Shown one piece after another: positions 43,441 through 52,346 of a DNA stretch of 64,000 nucleotides (its first letter is position 1; every line of letters begins with the position of its first letter). The position numbers and the translations under genes were made by a program. The notes under the pieces are model-generated. The model was not told the DNA's origin. It made no database searches and worked only from the letters and a program-made list of their open reading frames with translations. This stretch comes from Shewanella sp. GD04112 (GTDB taxonomy: Bacteria; Pseudomonadota; Gammaproteobacteria; Enterobacterales; Shewanellaceae), in NCBI RefSeq assembly GCF_029835735.1, contig NZ_JAOEAL010000001.1, forward strand, positions 1,240,001-1,304,000, given 5' to 3'.

Positions 43441-44694
43441 ATGCTGAAAAAAGATATGAATATCGCAGATTATGATCCGGAACTGTTCAACGCAATTCAG
43501 AACGAAACTCTGCGTCAAGAAGAGCATATTGAGCTGATTGCTTCTGAAAACTACACCAGTCCACGCGTGATGCAAGCGCAAGGTTCACAATTAACCAACA
43601 AGTACGCCGAAGGTTATCCTGGCAAGCGTTACTACGGTGGTTGTGAATATGTGGACGTAGTTGAAACCTTAGCGATTGAGCGTGCAAAACAACTGTTTGG
43701 TGCGACCTACGCAAACGTACAACCTCACTCAGGTTCTCAAGCAAACAGCGCCGTTTACATGGCATTGTTAAAACCAGGCGATACCGTTTTAGGTATGAAC
43801 CTCGCTCACGGTGGTCACTTGACCCACGGTTCACCTGTAAACTTCTCCGGTAGACTGTACAACATCATTCCTTACGGCATCGATGAATCAGGCAAAATCG
43901 ACTACGACGAAATGGAACGTCTGGCGGTTGAACATAAGCCTAAGATGATGATCGGTGGTTTCTCTGCTTACTCAGGCATCGTTGACTGGGCAAGAATGCG
44001 CGAAATCGCAGACAAAATCGGTGCTTACCTGTTTGTCGACATGGCGCACGTTGCGGGTCTTATCGCCGCTGGTGTGTATCCAAACCCAGTGCCACACGCG
44101 CACGTTGTGACGTCAACCACTCACAAGACCTTAGCCGGTCCTCGTGGCGGTATCATTCTGTCTGCTGCCGATGATGAAGAGCTATATAAAAAGCTGAACT
44201 CTGCGGTATTCCCTGGCGGTCAAGGCGGTCCTTTGATGCACGTTATCGCCGGTAAAGCGGTAGCCTTCAAAGAAGCTTTAGAGCCAGAGTTCAAAGCTTA
44301 CCAACAACAAGTGGTTAAGAACGCTAAAGCCATGGTTGAAGTGTTCTTAGAGCGCGGTTACAAGATCGTGTCTGGCGGTACTGACAACCACTTAATGCTG
44401 GTGGACTTAATCGGTCGCGACCTGACGGGTAAAGAAGCCGATGCCGCTTTAGGTAGTGCGAACATCACAGTAAACAAAAACTCTGTGCCAAACGATCCTC
44501 GTTCACCTTTCGTGACCTCTGGTGTGCGTATCGGTACGCCTGCGATCACTCGCCGTGGCTTTAAAGAAGCTGAAGCGAAAGAGTTAACCGGTTGGATCTG
44601 TGACATCCTCGACGATGCCCACAATCCAGCGGTCATCGAGCGCGTAAAAGGCCAAGTATTGGCTCTGTGTGCCCGTTTCCCTGTTTACGGTTAA
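43441..44694 (+). CDS. glyA: Serine hydroxymethyltransferase
   Basis: This PLP enzyme converts serine and tetrahydrofolate to glycine and methylene-tetrahydrofolate. The 417 residues match E. coli GlyA in length. The PLP lysine is Lys229 in VTSTTHKTLAGPRGG, the Asp-His pair is at DMAHVAG, and ELIASENYTS is at the start. A GGAG precedes the ATG. It is divergent from ettA with 190 bp between the starts and is followed by a clear terminator. Confidence 0.97.
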   Translation: MLKKDMNIADYDPELFNAIQNETLRQEEHIELIASENYTSPRVMQAQGSQLTNKYAEGYPGKRYYGGCEYVDVVETLAIERAKQLFGATYANVQPHSGSQANSAVYMALLKPGDTVLGMNLAHGGHLTHGSPVNFSGRLYNIIPYGIDESGKIDYDEMERLAVEHKPKMMIGGFSAYSGIVDWARMREIADKIGAYLFVDMAHVAGLIAAGVYPNPVPHAHVVTSTTHKTLAGPRGGIILSAADDEELYKKLNSAVFPGGQGGPLMHVIAGKAVAFKEALEPEFKAYQQQVVKNAKAMVEVFLERGYKIVSGGTDNHLMLVDLIGRDLTGKEADAALGSANITVNKNSVPNDPRSPFVTSGVRIGTPAITRRGFKEAEAKELTGWICDILDDAHNPAVIERVKGQVLALCARFPVYG

Positions 44695-44790
44695 TTCGTT
44701 AACTTATCCTGATAAGGCGGCTGAGTTCACAACTGCTTAGGGTGTCACTCTTAGGTGGTTAACCTCAGCCGATAAATAGGATAAAATCCC

Positions 44791-44816
44791 ATGGCCGCAT
44801 TAAGCGGCCATTTTTA
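44791..44816 (+). terminator. Terminator of glyA
   Basis: An 8-bp perfect GC-rich stem (ATGGCCGC 44791-44798 with GCGGCCAT 44804-44811) has a 5-nt loop and is followed by TTTTTA. Confidence 0.85.
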
Positions 44817-44904
44817 TTGCTAAAATCTTAGACTTAAACCCGCTCGGTTTAAGCAAGATACAGCGAAAGCCATAGGCTTTATCCCATTCACGGCAGGAGG
44901 CTCA

Positions 44905-45354
44905 ATGCATTGTCCATTTTGCAGCGCGACAGATACTAAAGTGATCGATTCCCGATTAGTGGCGGAAGGCCATCAAGTGCGTCGTCGCCGAGAATGCACC
45001 GAATGCCACGAAAGATTTACTACCTTCGAAGGGGCAGAATTAGTCATGCCACGGGTGATTAAACGCGATGGTACGCGCCAACCCTTCGATGAAGAAAAGC
45101 TGCAAGCAGGTATGTTACGCGCGGTCGAAAAGCGCCCCGTGTCCATGGATGAAATCGAGCAGGCCTTAAGTAAAATCAAGTCAACGCTGCGGGCTACTGG
45201 CGAGCGCGAAGTGCCATCTGAGATGATAGGTAACTTGATGATGGAACAGTTAATGAGCCTAGACAAGGTTGCCTATATTCGTTTTGCCTCGGTTTATCGC
45301 GCCTTTGAAGATGTCTCCGAATTTGGTGAGGCGATTGCGAAACTGCAAAAGTAA
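44905..45354 (+). CDS. nrdR: NrdR, transcriptional repressor of ribonucleotide reductases
   Basis: This 149-residue protein has an N-terminal zinc ribbon (Cys3, Cys6, Cys31, Cys34) followed by an ATP-cone domain (RVIKRDGTRQPFDEEKL onward). NrdR senses ATP/dATP and represses nrd operons. The length and motifs are normal. It lies first in the canonical nrdR-ribD-ribE-ribBX-ribH-nusB order. A GGAGG precedes the ATG. Confidence 0.96.
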   Translation: MHCPFCSATDTKVIDSRLVAEGHQVRRRRECTECHERFTTFEGAELVMPRVIKRDGTRQPFDEEKLQAGMLRAVEKRPVSMDEIEQALSKIKSTLRATGEREVPSEMIGNLMMEQLMSLDKVAYIRFASVYRAFEDVSEFGEAIAKLQK

Positions 45355-45441
45355 CGTGGGTTATCTTAGGTTAGTGCTTAGGTTAGCGCCTCGTTATGCG
45401 CCGCATTCGGGCACGCTTCCTCAAGATTTCATAGGGTTTAT

Positions 45442-46587
45442 ATGAATTGGTCAGAACTCGATAACCAGATGATGAGCCGAGCCATACAACTGGCTCGCAA
45501 AGGATTTTATACCACTCGCCCCAATCCTAGTGTGGGCTGCGTTATCGTAAAAGATAACCAGATTGTTGGTGAAGGTTATCATCAAAAAGCTGGCGAGCCC
45601 CACGCCGAGGTGCATGCACTGCGGATGGCTGGCGAGTTTGCCCGTGGCGCGACCGCCTATGTCACCTTAGAACCTTGCAGCCATTATGGCCGCACACCGC
45701 CCTGTGCCTTGGCGCTGATCAATATTGGTGTAAAACGAGTCGTGGTGGCGGTTGAAGATCCCAATCCGCAAGTCGGTGGCCGCGGTATTCAAATGCTGCG
45801 CGATGCGGGCATTCAAGTGGATGTTGGCTTGCACCGCGACGAAGCTTACGCTTTAAATCTTGGTTTTATGAAGCGCATGGAGTCGGGTCTACCTTGGGTG
45901 ACGGTAAAGCTTGCCGCGAGTCTCGATGGTAAAACCGCGTTATCAAACGGGGTGTCTAAATGGATTACAGGCCCCGAAGCTCGCCGCGATGTGCAGCGTT
46001 TACGTTTACGCGCCTGCGCGCTAGTGACAGGGATTGACACTGTGATAGCCGATGACCCTTCGCTCAATGTGCGTTATTCAGAGCTTGGCAGTCTTAGTTC
46101 GCAATTGAGTGAAGCGCAAATTTTACAACCGCTGCGGGTGATTTTAGATAGTCGCTGCCGCATGCCGATTACGGCAGCCTTGCTTGCTATTGAATCGCCG
46201 ATTTTATTAGTCTCAACAGAGCCTTACTCGCCAGCCTTTGTGGCGCAGTTGCCGGCCCATGTGACGTGTCTTCAATTACCAGCGATTGATGGTCGAATCT
46301 CGCTGCCCGTACTCTTAAGCTATTTAGGCAAAAGCTGCAATCAGGTGCTTATCGAAGCGGGCGCGACCTTAGCTGGCGCCTTTATCGGCGCGGGATTAGC
46401 CGATGAATTAGTGCTGTATCAAGCGATCAAAATCCTTGGCGCACAAGGACGTAATCTACTCGAATTACCCGATTATCAAATGATGGCCGATATTCCGACC
46501 CTCAAACTGGTCGATGAGCGTAAAGTGGGCGCGGATATGCGTTTCACCTTGCGGCTCACGTCCAATCCATCTTTAGCGAATAAGTGA
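45442..46587 (+). CDS. ribD: Riboflavin biosynthesis bifunctional deaminase/reductase
   Basis: RibD deaminates and reduces the product of GTP cyclohydrolase II in riboflavin synthesis. The 381 residues contain an N-terminal cytidine-deaminase-like domain, with zinc motifs HAEVHAL and EPCSHYGRTPPC, and a C-terminal reductase domain (about 150-370, beginning GLPWVTVKLAASLDGK). The length is normal. ribE follows after 7 bp, so the genes are co-transcribed. Confidence 0.96.
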   Translation: MNWSELDNQMMSRAIQLARKGFYTTRPNPSVGCVIVKDNQIVGEGYHQKAGEPHAEVHALRMAGEFARGATAYVTLEPCSHYGRTPPCALALINIGVKRVVVAVEDPNPQVGGRGIQMLRDAGIQVDVGLHRDEAYALNLGFMKRMESGLPWVTVKLAASLDGKTALSNGVSKWITGPEARRDVQRLRLRACALVTGIDTVIADDPSLNVRYSELGSLSSQLSEAQILQPLRVILDSRCRMPITAALLAIESPILLVSTEPYSPAFVAQLPAHVTCLQLPAIDGRISLPVLLSYLGKSCNQVLIEAGATLAGAFIGAGLADELVLYQAIKILGAQGRNLLELPDYQMMADIPTLKLVDERKVGADMRFTLRLTSNPSLANK

Positions 46588-46594
46588 GTTAACC

Positions 46595-47251
46595 ATGTTT
46601 ACTGGGATTATTGAGGCCGTAGGCACGCTGCGAAAGCTTGAACGTAAAGGCGATGATATTCGTTTGACGGTCGCCAGTGGCAAACTGGATTTAAGCGATG
46701 TGCGTTTAGGCGACAGTATCGCCACCAATGGTGTGTGTTTGACTGTGGTTCAGCAATTAGCCGACGGCTATGTGGCGGATGTGTCGGCTGAAACTGTCAG
46801 TCTCACAGGCTTTGCTAACTATAAAGTGGGCACTAAGGTTAATCTTGAAAAAGCCGTTACCCCGACAACTCGCCTCGGCGGGCATATGGTCAGCGGCCAT
46901 GTGGATGGTATTGCCACCGTAGAGCAGCGTCTTGCTCGTGGTCAAGCAATCGAATTTTGGTTAGCGGCACCTGCGGAGCTGGCGCGCTATATCGCCCATA
47001 AAGGTTCTATCACCATCGATGGTGTGAGCCTCACGGTAAACGAGGTCGATGGACACCGTTTTCGTTTAACCATAGTGCCCCATACTGCGGGTGAAACCAC
47101 GTTGGTGGATTTGAAAGCTGGCGATAAGGTGAATATTGAAGTGGATTTAATCGCCCGCTATTTAGAGCGTTTGATGCGCTTTGATACTAAAGAAACCCAA
47201 GGCGGTGGGGTGACCATGGAAATGTTAGCCCGTGCTGGCTTTGTGCGTTAG
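46595..47251 (+). CDS. ribE: Riboflavin synthase alpha chain
   Basis: RibE (called ribC in E. coli nomenclature) dismutates two dimethylribityllumazines into riboflavin. The 218 residues form two lumazine-binding beta-barrels in tandem, each marked by VNGVCLTV-like and VDGVSLTV-like motifs (here TNGVCLTVVQQ and IDGVSLTVNE). The N-terminus MFTGIIEAVG is typical. It is 7 bp after ribD. Confidence 0.96.
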   Translation: MFTGIIEAVGTLRKLERKGDDIRLTVASGKLDLSDVRLGDSIATNGVCLTVVQQLADGYVADVSAETVSLTGFANYKVGTKVNLEKAVTPTTRLGGHMVSGHVDGIATVEQRLARGQAIEFWLAAPAELARYIAHKGSITIDGVSLTVNEVDGHRFRLTIVPHTAGETTLVDLKAGDKVNIEVDLIARYLERLMRFDTKETQGGGVTMEMLARAGFVR

Positions 47252-47318
47252 GGCACTGGCACTTAGCTCACTTAGGTATAGAATTTCATAACAACTGTAA
47301 AATCATAAAGGTCCTACA

Positions 47319-48422
47319 ATGGCGCTGCACAGTATAGAAGAGATCATCGAGGATATTCGTCAAGGTAAAATGGTTATTTTGATGGATGACGAAGACAGAG
47401 AAAACGAAGGCGACCTGATTATGGCGGCCGAGCTGGTCACGCCTGAAGCGATTAACTTTATGGCGAAATACGGTCGTGGACTCATTTGCCAAACGATGAC
47501 TAAGGCCCGTTGCCAGCAGTTAAACCTGCCCTTGATGGTGACTAATAACAATGCGCAGTTCTCGACTAACTTTACGGTATCGATTGAAGCAGCAGAAGGC
47601 GTAACCACCGGGATTTCGGCCCACGACCGTGCTGTTACTGTTAAAGCGGCTGTGGCAAAAGATGCCAAGGCATCGGATTTAGTACAGCCGGGTCATATCT
47701 TCCCATTAATGGCGCAGGACGGCGGCGTGTTAACCCGCGCTGGTCACACTGAAGCGGGTTGTGATTTAGCCCGTTTAGCGGGGCTTGAGTCATCGGGGGT
47801 GATTGTTGAGATCCTCAATGAAGATGGCACTATGGCTCGTCGCCCCGATCTAGAGATTTTCTCTGAATTACATGGGATTAAAATCGGCACTATTGCGGCG
47901 CTTATCGAATACCGCAACACCAAAGAAACCACAGTCGTGCGCGAAGCCAAATGTAAACTGCCAACCCGCTTTGGCGAGTTTGACATGGTGACCTTTAGGG
48001 ATACCATCGACAATCAACTGCACTTTGCCTTAGTGAAGGGCGAGGTAAAGCCAGATTGTTTAGTGCGCGTACATTTACAAAATACCTTCAACGATTTACT
48101 CCACTCAGAGCGCGATCAGCAGCGTAGCTGGCCACTTGAAAAAGCGATGGAGCGTATTTCTGCCGAAGGTGGTGTGTTGGTGCTGCTGGGCAATCAAGAG
48201 CATACCTGTGAAATCCTCTCTAAAGTCAAAGCCTTTGAAGCGGAAGATCAAGGTCAAGCGCCAGCCTCTGCAAAATGGCAAGGCACTTCACGCCGCGTGG
48301 GTGTAGGCTCGCAAATCCTTGCCAGCCTTGGGGTAACCAAAATGCGCCTCTTGAGTTCGCCTAAGCGTTATCACTCGCTCTCTGGTTTTGGGCTTGAAGT
48401 GACTGAATACGTAGCGGAGTAA
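47319..48422 (+). CDS. ribBX: RibBX: DHBP synthase fused to a degenerate GTP cyclohydrolase II-like domain
   Basis: Residues 1-205 are a normal 3,4-dihydroxy-2-butanone-4-phosphate synthase, with MDDEDRENEGDL and GHTEAGCDLARLAG. Residues ~210-367 have the fold of GTP cyclohydrolase II, but all three zinc cysteines are lost: the segment of E. coli RibA reading VRVHSECLTGD and LRCDCG appears here as VRVHLQNTFND and ERDQQR. The catalytic GTP cyclohydrolase activity must therefore come from a separate RibA encoded elsewhere. This form has been described in Shewanella as RibBX. Here I use that name on the evidence of these missing residues. Confidence 0.9.
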   Translation: MALHSIEEIIEDIRQGKMVILMDDEDRENEGDLIMAAELVTPEAINFMAKYGRGLICQTMTKARCQQLNLPLMVTNNNAQFSTNFTVSIEAAEGVTTGISAHDRAVTVKAAVAKDAKASDLVQPGHIFPLMAQDGGVLTRAGHTEAGCDLARLAGLESSGVIVEILNEDGTMARRPDLEIFSELHGIKIGTIAALIEYRNTKETTVVREAKCKLPTRFGEFDMVTFRDTIDNQLHFALVKGEVKPDCLVRVHLQNTFNDLLHSERDQQRSWPLEKAMERISAEGGVLVLLGNQEHTCEILSKVKAFEAEDQGQAPASAKWQGTSRRVGVGSQILASLGVTKMRLLSSPKRYHSLSGFGLEVTEYVAE

Positions 48423-48561
48423 CAGGCTGAGCTTGTTAGACGTTGCACTAAGGTAAAATTAATCATTTGTATAATTTGCATAGGGCTGTGGGCGATTGAC
48501 TGTGGTATCATGTCGCCACTTTTCGCCCAAGCCGGGTGCTTTAGCTAAATTAGGTAAGAAA

Positions 48562-49038
48562 ATGAACGTAGTTCAAGGTAATATCGAAGCGAAGAATGCC
48601 AAAGTTGCGATTGTAATTTCGCGTTTTAACAGCTTTTTAGTTGAGAGCCTGCTTGAAGGTGCACTTGACACGCTGAAACGTTTTGGCCAAGTCAGTGATG
48701 AAAACATCACTGTCGTCCGTGTACCTGGTGCGGTTGAGTTACCGCTGGCTGCACGTCGTGTTGCCGCAAGTGGTAAGTTTGACGGTATCATCGCACTTGG
48801 TGCTGTGATCCGTGGTGGTACCCCTCATTTTGATTTTGTTGCAGGTGAATGTAACAAAGGTCTAGCTCAAATCGCATTAGAGTTCGATCTGCCCGTTGCC
48901 TTCGGTGTGTTGACGACAGATACCATTGAACAAGCCATTGAGCGTTCAGGTACTAAAGCAGGTAACAAGGGCGGCGAAGCTGCACTAAGCTTGCTTGAAA
49001 TGGTCAATGTTCTGCAACAGCTAGAACAACAGTTGTAA
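48562..49038 (+). CDS. ribH: Lumazine synthase
   Basis: RibH condenses the RibD and RibB products to dimethylribityllumazine. From ATG 48562 (MNVVQGNIEA) it is 158 residues, the usual size; the frame is open upstream but without support. Motifs: VVRVPGAVELPLAA, ALGAVIRGGTPHFDFV with the catalytic His, and LTTDTIEQAIERSG. It lies between ribBX and nusB. Confidence 0.95.
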   Translation: MNVVQGNIEAKNAKVAIVISRFNSFLVESLLEGALDTLKRFGQVSDENITVVRVPGAVELPLAARRVAASGKFDGIIALGAVIRGGTPHFDFVAGECNKGLAQIALEFDLPVAFGVLTTDTIEQAIERSGTKAGNKGGEAALSLLEMVNVLQQLEQQL

Positions 49039-49052
49039 TAGTAGGAAAAATA

Positions 49053-49457
49053 ATGAAGCCTTCTGAGCGCCGCAAGGCCCGCCGTTTAGCCGTACAAGCC
49101 ATTTATTCATGGCAACTAAGCGGGAATAATATTGCCGATGTCGAGTACGAGTTTTTAACTGAACAGAGCCTCGACGGTGTTGATGTAGCTTATTTTCGTG
49201 AGCTATTTGCAGGCGTAGCAACTAAGAAAACCCAACTGGATGAGTTGTTCATTCCACACTTAGACCGCCCCATTGATGAGGTGTCGCCAGTGGAGAAGGC
49301 CATAGTTCGCTTAGCGGCCTATGAGCTGACTTTCCGTAAAGATGTGCCGTTCAAAGTCGCGATTAACGAGGCGATTGAACTGGCTAAAGCTTTCGGTGCG
49401 GATGAAAGCCATAAGTTTGTTAATGGATTACTCGACAAACTGGTTGCACGTAAGTAA
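49053..49457 (+). CDS. nusB: Transcription antitermination factor NusB
   Basis: NusB binds boxA RNA with S10 in antitermination of rRNA operons. It is 134 residues, all-helical, with the N-terminal RRKARRLAVQAIYSWQ and the C-terminal KFVNGLLDKLV typical of the family. It lies 14 bp after ribH; a terminator follows at 49465-49488. Confidence 0.95.
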   Translation: MKPSERRKARRLAVQAIYSWQLSGNNIADVEYEFLTEQSLDGVDVAYFRELFAGVATKKTQLDELFIPHLDRPIDEVSPVEKAIVRLAAYELTFRKDVPFKVAINEAIELAKAFGADESHKFVNGLLDKLVARK

Positions 49458-49464
49458 TAAGGAC

Positions 49465-49490
49465 AAACGGTATCTTAGGATACCGTTTTT
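49465..49490 (+). terminator. Terminator after nusB
   Basis: A 10-bp perfect stem (AAACGGTATC 49465-49474 with GATACCGTTT 49479-49488) has a 4-nt loop and is followed by TT. It lies 7 bp past the nusB stop and would separate nusB from thiL unless readthrough occurs. Confidence 0.8.
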
Positions 49491-49535
49491 CATTGCTAAC
49501 AAAGGTGGCCGATGTGAGTCGCGCCAAACTGTACA

Positions 49536-50492
49536 GTGAAAGAATTCCAACTTATTGAATGTTATTTCAATCACCGCGGCCCCACGCGTCGTGATGTCAA
49601 ACTGAGTATTGGCGACGATTGCGCCCTAGTGCAGCCCGCCGAAAACAAGTCGATCGCCATCTCCTGCGATACCTTAGTCGAAAACGTTCACTTCTTCCCC
49701 GATATTCCCCCTCAAGCCTTAGGTTACAAAGCACTAGCCGTAAATCTTTCGGATTTAGCCGCCATGGGGGCTGAACCTGCTTGGATGACGCTTGCGCTTA
49801 CCTTGCCAGAGGTTAACGAAGCTTGGCTGAGCGGCTTTAGTGAGGGACTCTTCGAAGCGGCTGAGTATTACGGCATTGCCCTTATTGGCGGCGATACTAC
49901 CCGCGGCCCTAGAGCCATTAATATTACCGTGCATGGGCAAGTGCCGCAGGGTAAGGCGTTGACGCGTCACGGTGCAAAAGCGGGTGACTGGATTTATGTG
50001 ACCGGTACGCTAGGTGATTCGGCATTAGGGCTGGATTTGATCCGTGGCGTGCAGCATGCGCGTGCGGAGCATAAAGAGTTCTTAATCAATCGCCATTATC
50101 GTCCGACGCCTAGAGTGTTAGCGGGCCAGTCGTTACGGTCTTTAGCATCCAGTGCTATCGACTTATCCGACGGTTTTATCTCGGACATTGGCCATATCCT
50201 CAAAGCATCGCAGGTAGGCGCGGTTGTGGATGTGGGGGCGATTCCGTTGTCCCGTGCCATGCAGGATACCGTGAGCGAAGAGCATGCCTTAGGTTATGCG
50301 CTAACGGGGGGCGAGGATTATGAGCTGCTCTTTACCGTGCCAGAGGCGCAAAAAGGCGCGTTAGAAACGGCACTGAGCCACGCTGGGACTAAGTTTGTGC
50401 GGGTTGGGCAAATTTGCGCGGGCAGTAAACTTAAGTTGCAACTCAATGGTGAGCCCTTTACGCCGCCATATCATGGTTTTGAGCATTTTTAA
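49536..50492 (+). CDS. thiL: Thiamine-monophosphate kinase
   Basis: ThiL phosphorylates thiamine phosphate to thiamine pyrophosphate. The 318 residues fit the family. Motifs: SIGDDCALV near the N-terminus, VNLSDLAAMGAEP and IGGDTTRGP. The start is GTG at 49536 (MKEFQLIECYF); no ATG is available nearby and no strong ribosome-binding site is seen. Its stop overlaps the start of pgpA (TAATG), so the two are translationally coupled. Confidence 0.93.
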   Translation: MKEFQLIECYFNHRGPTRRDVKLSIGDDCALVQPAENKSIAISCDTLVENVHFFPDIPPQALGYKALAVNLSDLAAMGAEPAWMTLALTLPEVNEAWLSGFSEGLFEAAEYYGIALIGGDTTRGPRAINITVHGQVPQGKALTRHGAKAGDWIYVTGTLGDSALGLDLIRGVQHARAEHKEFLINRHYRPTPRVLAGQSLRSLASSAIDLSDGFISDIGHILKASQVGAVVDVGAIPLSRAMQDTVSEEHALGYALTGGEDYELLFTVPEAQKGALETALSHAGTKFVRVGQICAGSKLKLQLNGEPFTPPYHGFEHF

Positions 50493-50986
50493 TGAAGTTG
50501 TTATCCCAAGATCAGGCGCTGTCGCGCCTGTCTCTTAAAAATCCGATCCATTTTTTAGCTTTAGGCTTTGGCAGCGGTTTAGCGGCTAAGGCCCCCGGCA
50601 CCTTTGGCACCTTGGCGGCAGTTCCGCTCTATTTGTTGTTGGCTCAATTGCCCTTGAGTTGGTATTTAGTTGTGACCTTAGTATGCGTACTCGCGGGGAT
50701 TTATATCTGCGATAAAGCTGCTAAAGACATGGGCGTACATGACCATGGTGCAATCGTTTGGGATGAAGTGGCGGGTCTATTAATCACTATGATTGCCGCG
50801 CCAGCCGGAGTGCTCTGGTTAGTCGTTGGTTTTGTGCTGTTTCGTCTCTTTGACATCATCAAGCCTTGGCCAATTCGTTGGCTCGATGCCAAGGTCGAAG
50901 GCGGCTTTGGCATTATGATCGACGATGTATTAGCTGGCATTTTTGCGCTTATTGGTGTGCAGGTCCTGGCGGCTTTTATCCAATAA
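50492..50986 (+). CDS. pgpA: Phosphatidylglycerophosphatase A
   Basis: PgpA dephosphorylates phosphatidylglycerol phosphate in the inner membrane. The 164-residue protein carries the family sequence APGTFGTLAAVPLY, IVWDEVAGLLI and DDVLAGIFA, with about four hydrophobic segments. It starts one base inside the thiL stop, the arrangement usual in this cluster. Confidence 0.93.
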   Translation: MKLLSQDQALSRLSLKNPIHFLALGFGSGLAAKAPGTFGTLAAVPLYLLLAQLPLSWYLVVTLVCVLAGIYICDKAAKDMGVHDHGAIVWDEVAGLLITMIAAPAGVLWLVVGFVLFRLFDIIKPWPIRWLDAKVEGGFGIMIDDVLAGIFALIGVQVLAAFIQ

Positions 50987-51007
50987 TGAAACCGATTGGT
51001 GATAATC

Positions 51008-51046
51008 AAGCCGCCGTTAGTGAATACTAAAGGCGGCTTTTGTTTG
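51008..51046 (+). terminator. Terminator after pgpA
   Basis: Stem AAGCCGCC (51008-51015) pairs with the region ending GGCGGCTT; an inner TTAGT/ACTAA pair extends it. T-rich sequence follows. It lies 21 bp past the pgpA stop. Confidence 0.75.
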
Positions 51047-51056
51047 TGTCGGTGTT

Positions 51057-51932
51057 TTAATGTGGATGTCGCGGTTTGACAATAAAGAGATCAGTTCGCA
51101 GTTTGTTAATGATATTTCGCGCTGCATTACCTTTGAATGCGCTAAACATGCCTTTGCGTTCGGCGCTGCCCATCACCAGCATATTGACGTTGAGCCTGCG
51201 GGCCTCATTGGAAATCGTATCTTCGGGCAAGCCTTCTTCAATGTGTAAGTTGCGTGTGTTGAGATTATGCTGCCGTGCCACTGTGGTGAGCCTCGCTTTA
51301 TATTTTTCCCGCTCAGAAACAGGCTCCTGTGGTTGCTGATTAAAGCTCATATAGAAGGGATCTGGCAAGTAACTGTTAATTAAGTGCAGATCATTTGATA
51401 GCAAGGTTGCAATCCGTTTACTTTCTTCTATTAGGGTTTCATTGAACTCGAGGTGAGCCATATTTTCATTGTCGAGTTCCAGTGCGGTGAGTACATGGCC
51501 GTTCTCATGCCAATCTTCAAGATCGACAAACATCACTGGAATATTAGGCAATCTCAGTAATTGCCATTCATCTGCAATTAAAAATTCACTAAAGAAAGGT
51601 GGATAGAATTTATGACTGACGATGATGAGATCGTAATCTAACTGGCTACATTCATTGACGATAGCATTGTGAATTGAATGGGAAAGACATTCCTTTATAC
51701 GGATTGGATATTGTTTATCGGGATAGGCCAAGATAGGCTTTCGCCTGTCATCAGGCATTACCTTTGACTTATCTCTATGAAATAACAGATTAAGATTAAA
51801 ATTGTGGGTTCGTTTCACTTTTAGGATAGTTAACGATGCGTGGCATTTCCTGGCCAATACGACGGACTTTTTTAGAACCGCGTTGGGGGGAACTGATTCA
51901 TCCACCGCCGCGAGAATATGCTGGAAAGGCAT
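51057..51932 (-). CDS. Universal stress protein with two Usp domains (UspE-like)
   Basis: Two Usp domains in tandem make 291 residues from ATG 51932 (MPFQHILAAVDE), with AGGAG upstream. The first domain starts HILAAVDESVPPN. The second ends with MLVMGSAERKGMFSAFKGNAARNI, the G-x2-G-x9-G type nucleotide-binding element. E. coli UspE has the same two-domain form and acts in oxidative stress and motility; an equivalent role here is inferred. A segment with many basic residues lies at about 40-60. It has no operon partners. Confidence 0.83.
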   Translation of the reverse strand: MPFQHILAAVDESVPPNAVLKKSVVLARKCHASLTILKVKRTHNFNLNLLFHRDKSKVMPDDRRKPILAYPDKQYPIRIKECLSHSIHNAIVNECSQLDYDLIIVSHKFYPPFFSEFLIADEWQLLRLPNIPVMFVDLEDWHENGHVLTALELDNENMAHLEFNETLIEESKRIATLLSNDLHLINSYLPDPFYMSFNQQPQEPVSEREKYKARLTTVARQHNLNTRNLHIEEGLPEDTISNEARRLNVNMLVMGSAERKGMFSAFKGNAARNIINKLRTDLFIVKPRHPH

Positions 51933-52346
51933 GCTAAAACTCCTATTGACCTGAGAGGTAATTAAGTCTAGGAAAATAGGGCTCATACGGTAATATTAAT
52001 TATCGCTATTAAATTTGCAATCTAGCCAATAATAATCTAACTAAAATTAATAAATAAATTTCATGTGGTTACCTTAATCTACGATAGTGCTTTCGAATAT
52101 TTTTTTATAATCATGCCTATTTATATAAAAATTTATTCATTCCCCCTTCACTAAGGGTGATTGTTATCATCAGAAGGTATTTGGTCTATAGTATTTAGAT
52201 ATTAGGTTGTTTGAATATTCTAACGTATTCTAAAACTTAATATTATTTATGCTTTAGCTTGGATAATTATTCTGCACAATAAAAATGAAGGCTCTCTCAG
52301 AACCTTCATTATGTGTACACCTTCATTTACAGGATTAAGCGAATGA
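51933..52346. other. AT-rich intergenic region between usp-like gene and recN
   Basis: This 414-bp gap holds the promoter of the Usp gene at its left end and the recN terminator at its right end. The middle is very AT-rich and shows no ORF or RNA gene that I can support. Confidence 0.4.
52284..52310 (-). terminator. Terminator of recN
   Basis: An 8-bp stem (AATGAAGG 52284-52291 with CCTTCATT 52303-52310) has an 11-nt loop. On the minus strand it is followed by a T-rich run. It lies 37 bp past the recN stop. Confidence 0.65.

Noticed and set aside
47252..47318. FMN riboswitch before ribBX
   Set aside because: The 67-bp gap is too short and lacks the conserved RFN element; no such structure is seen before ribD either.
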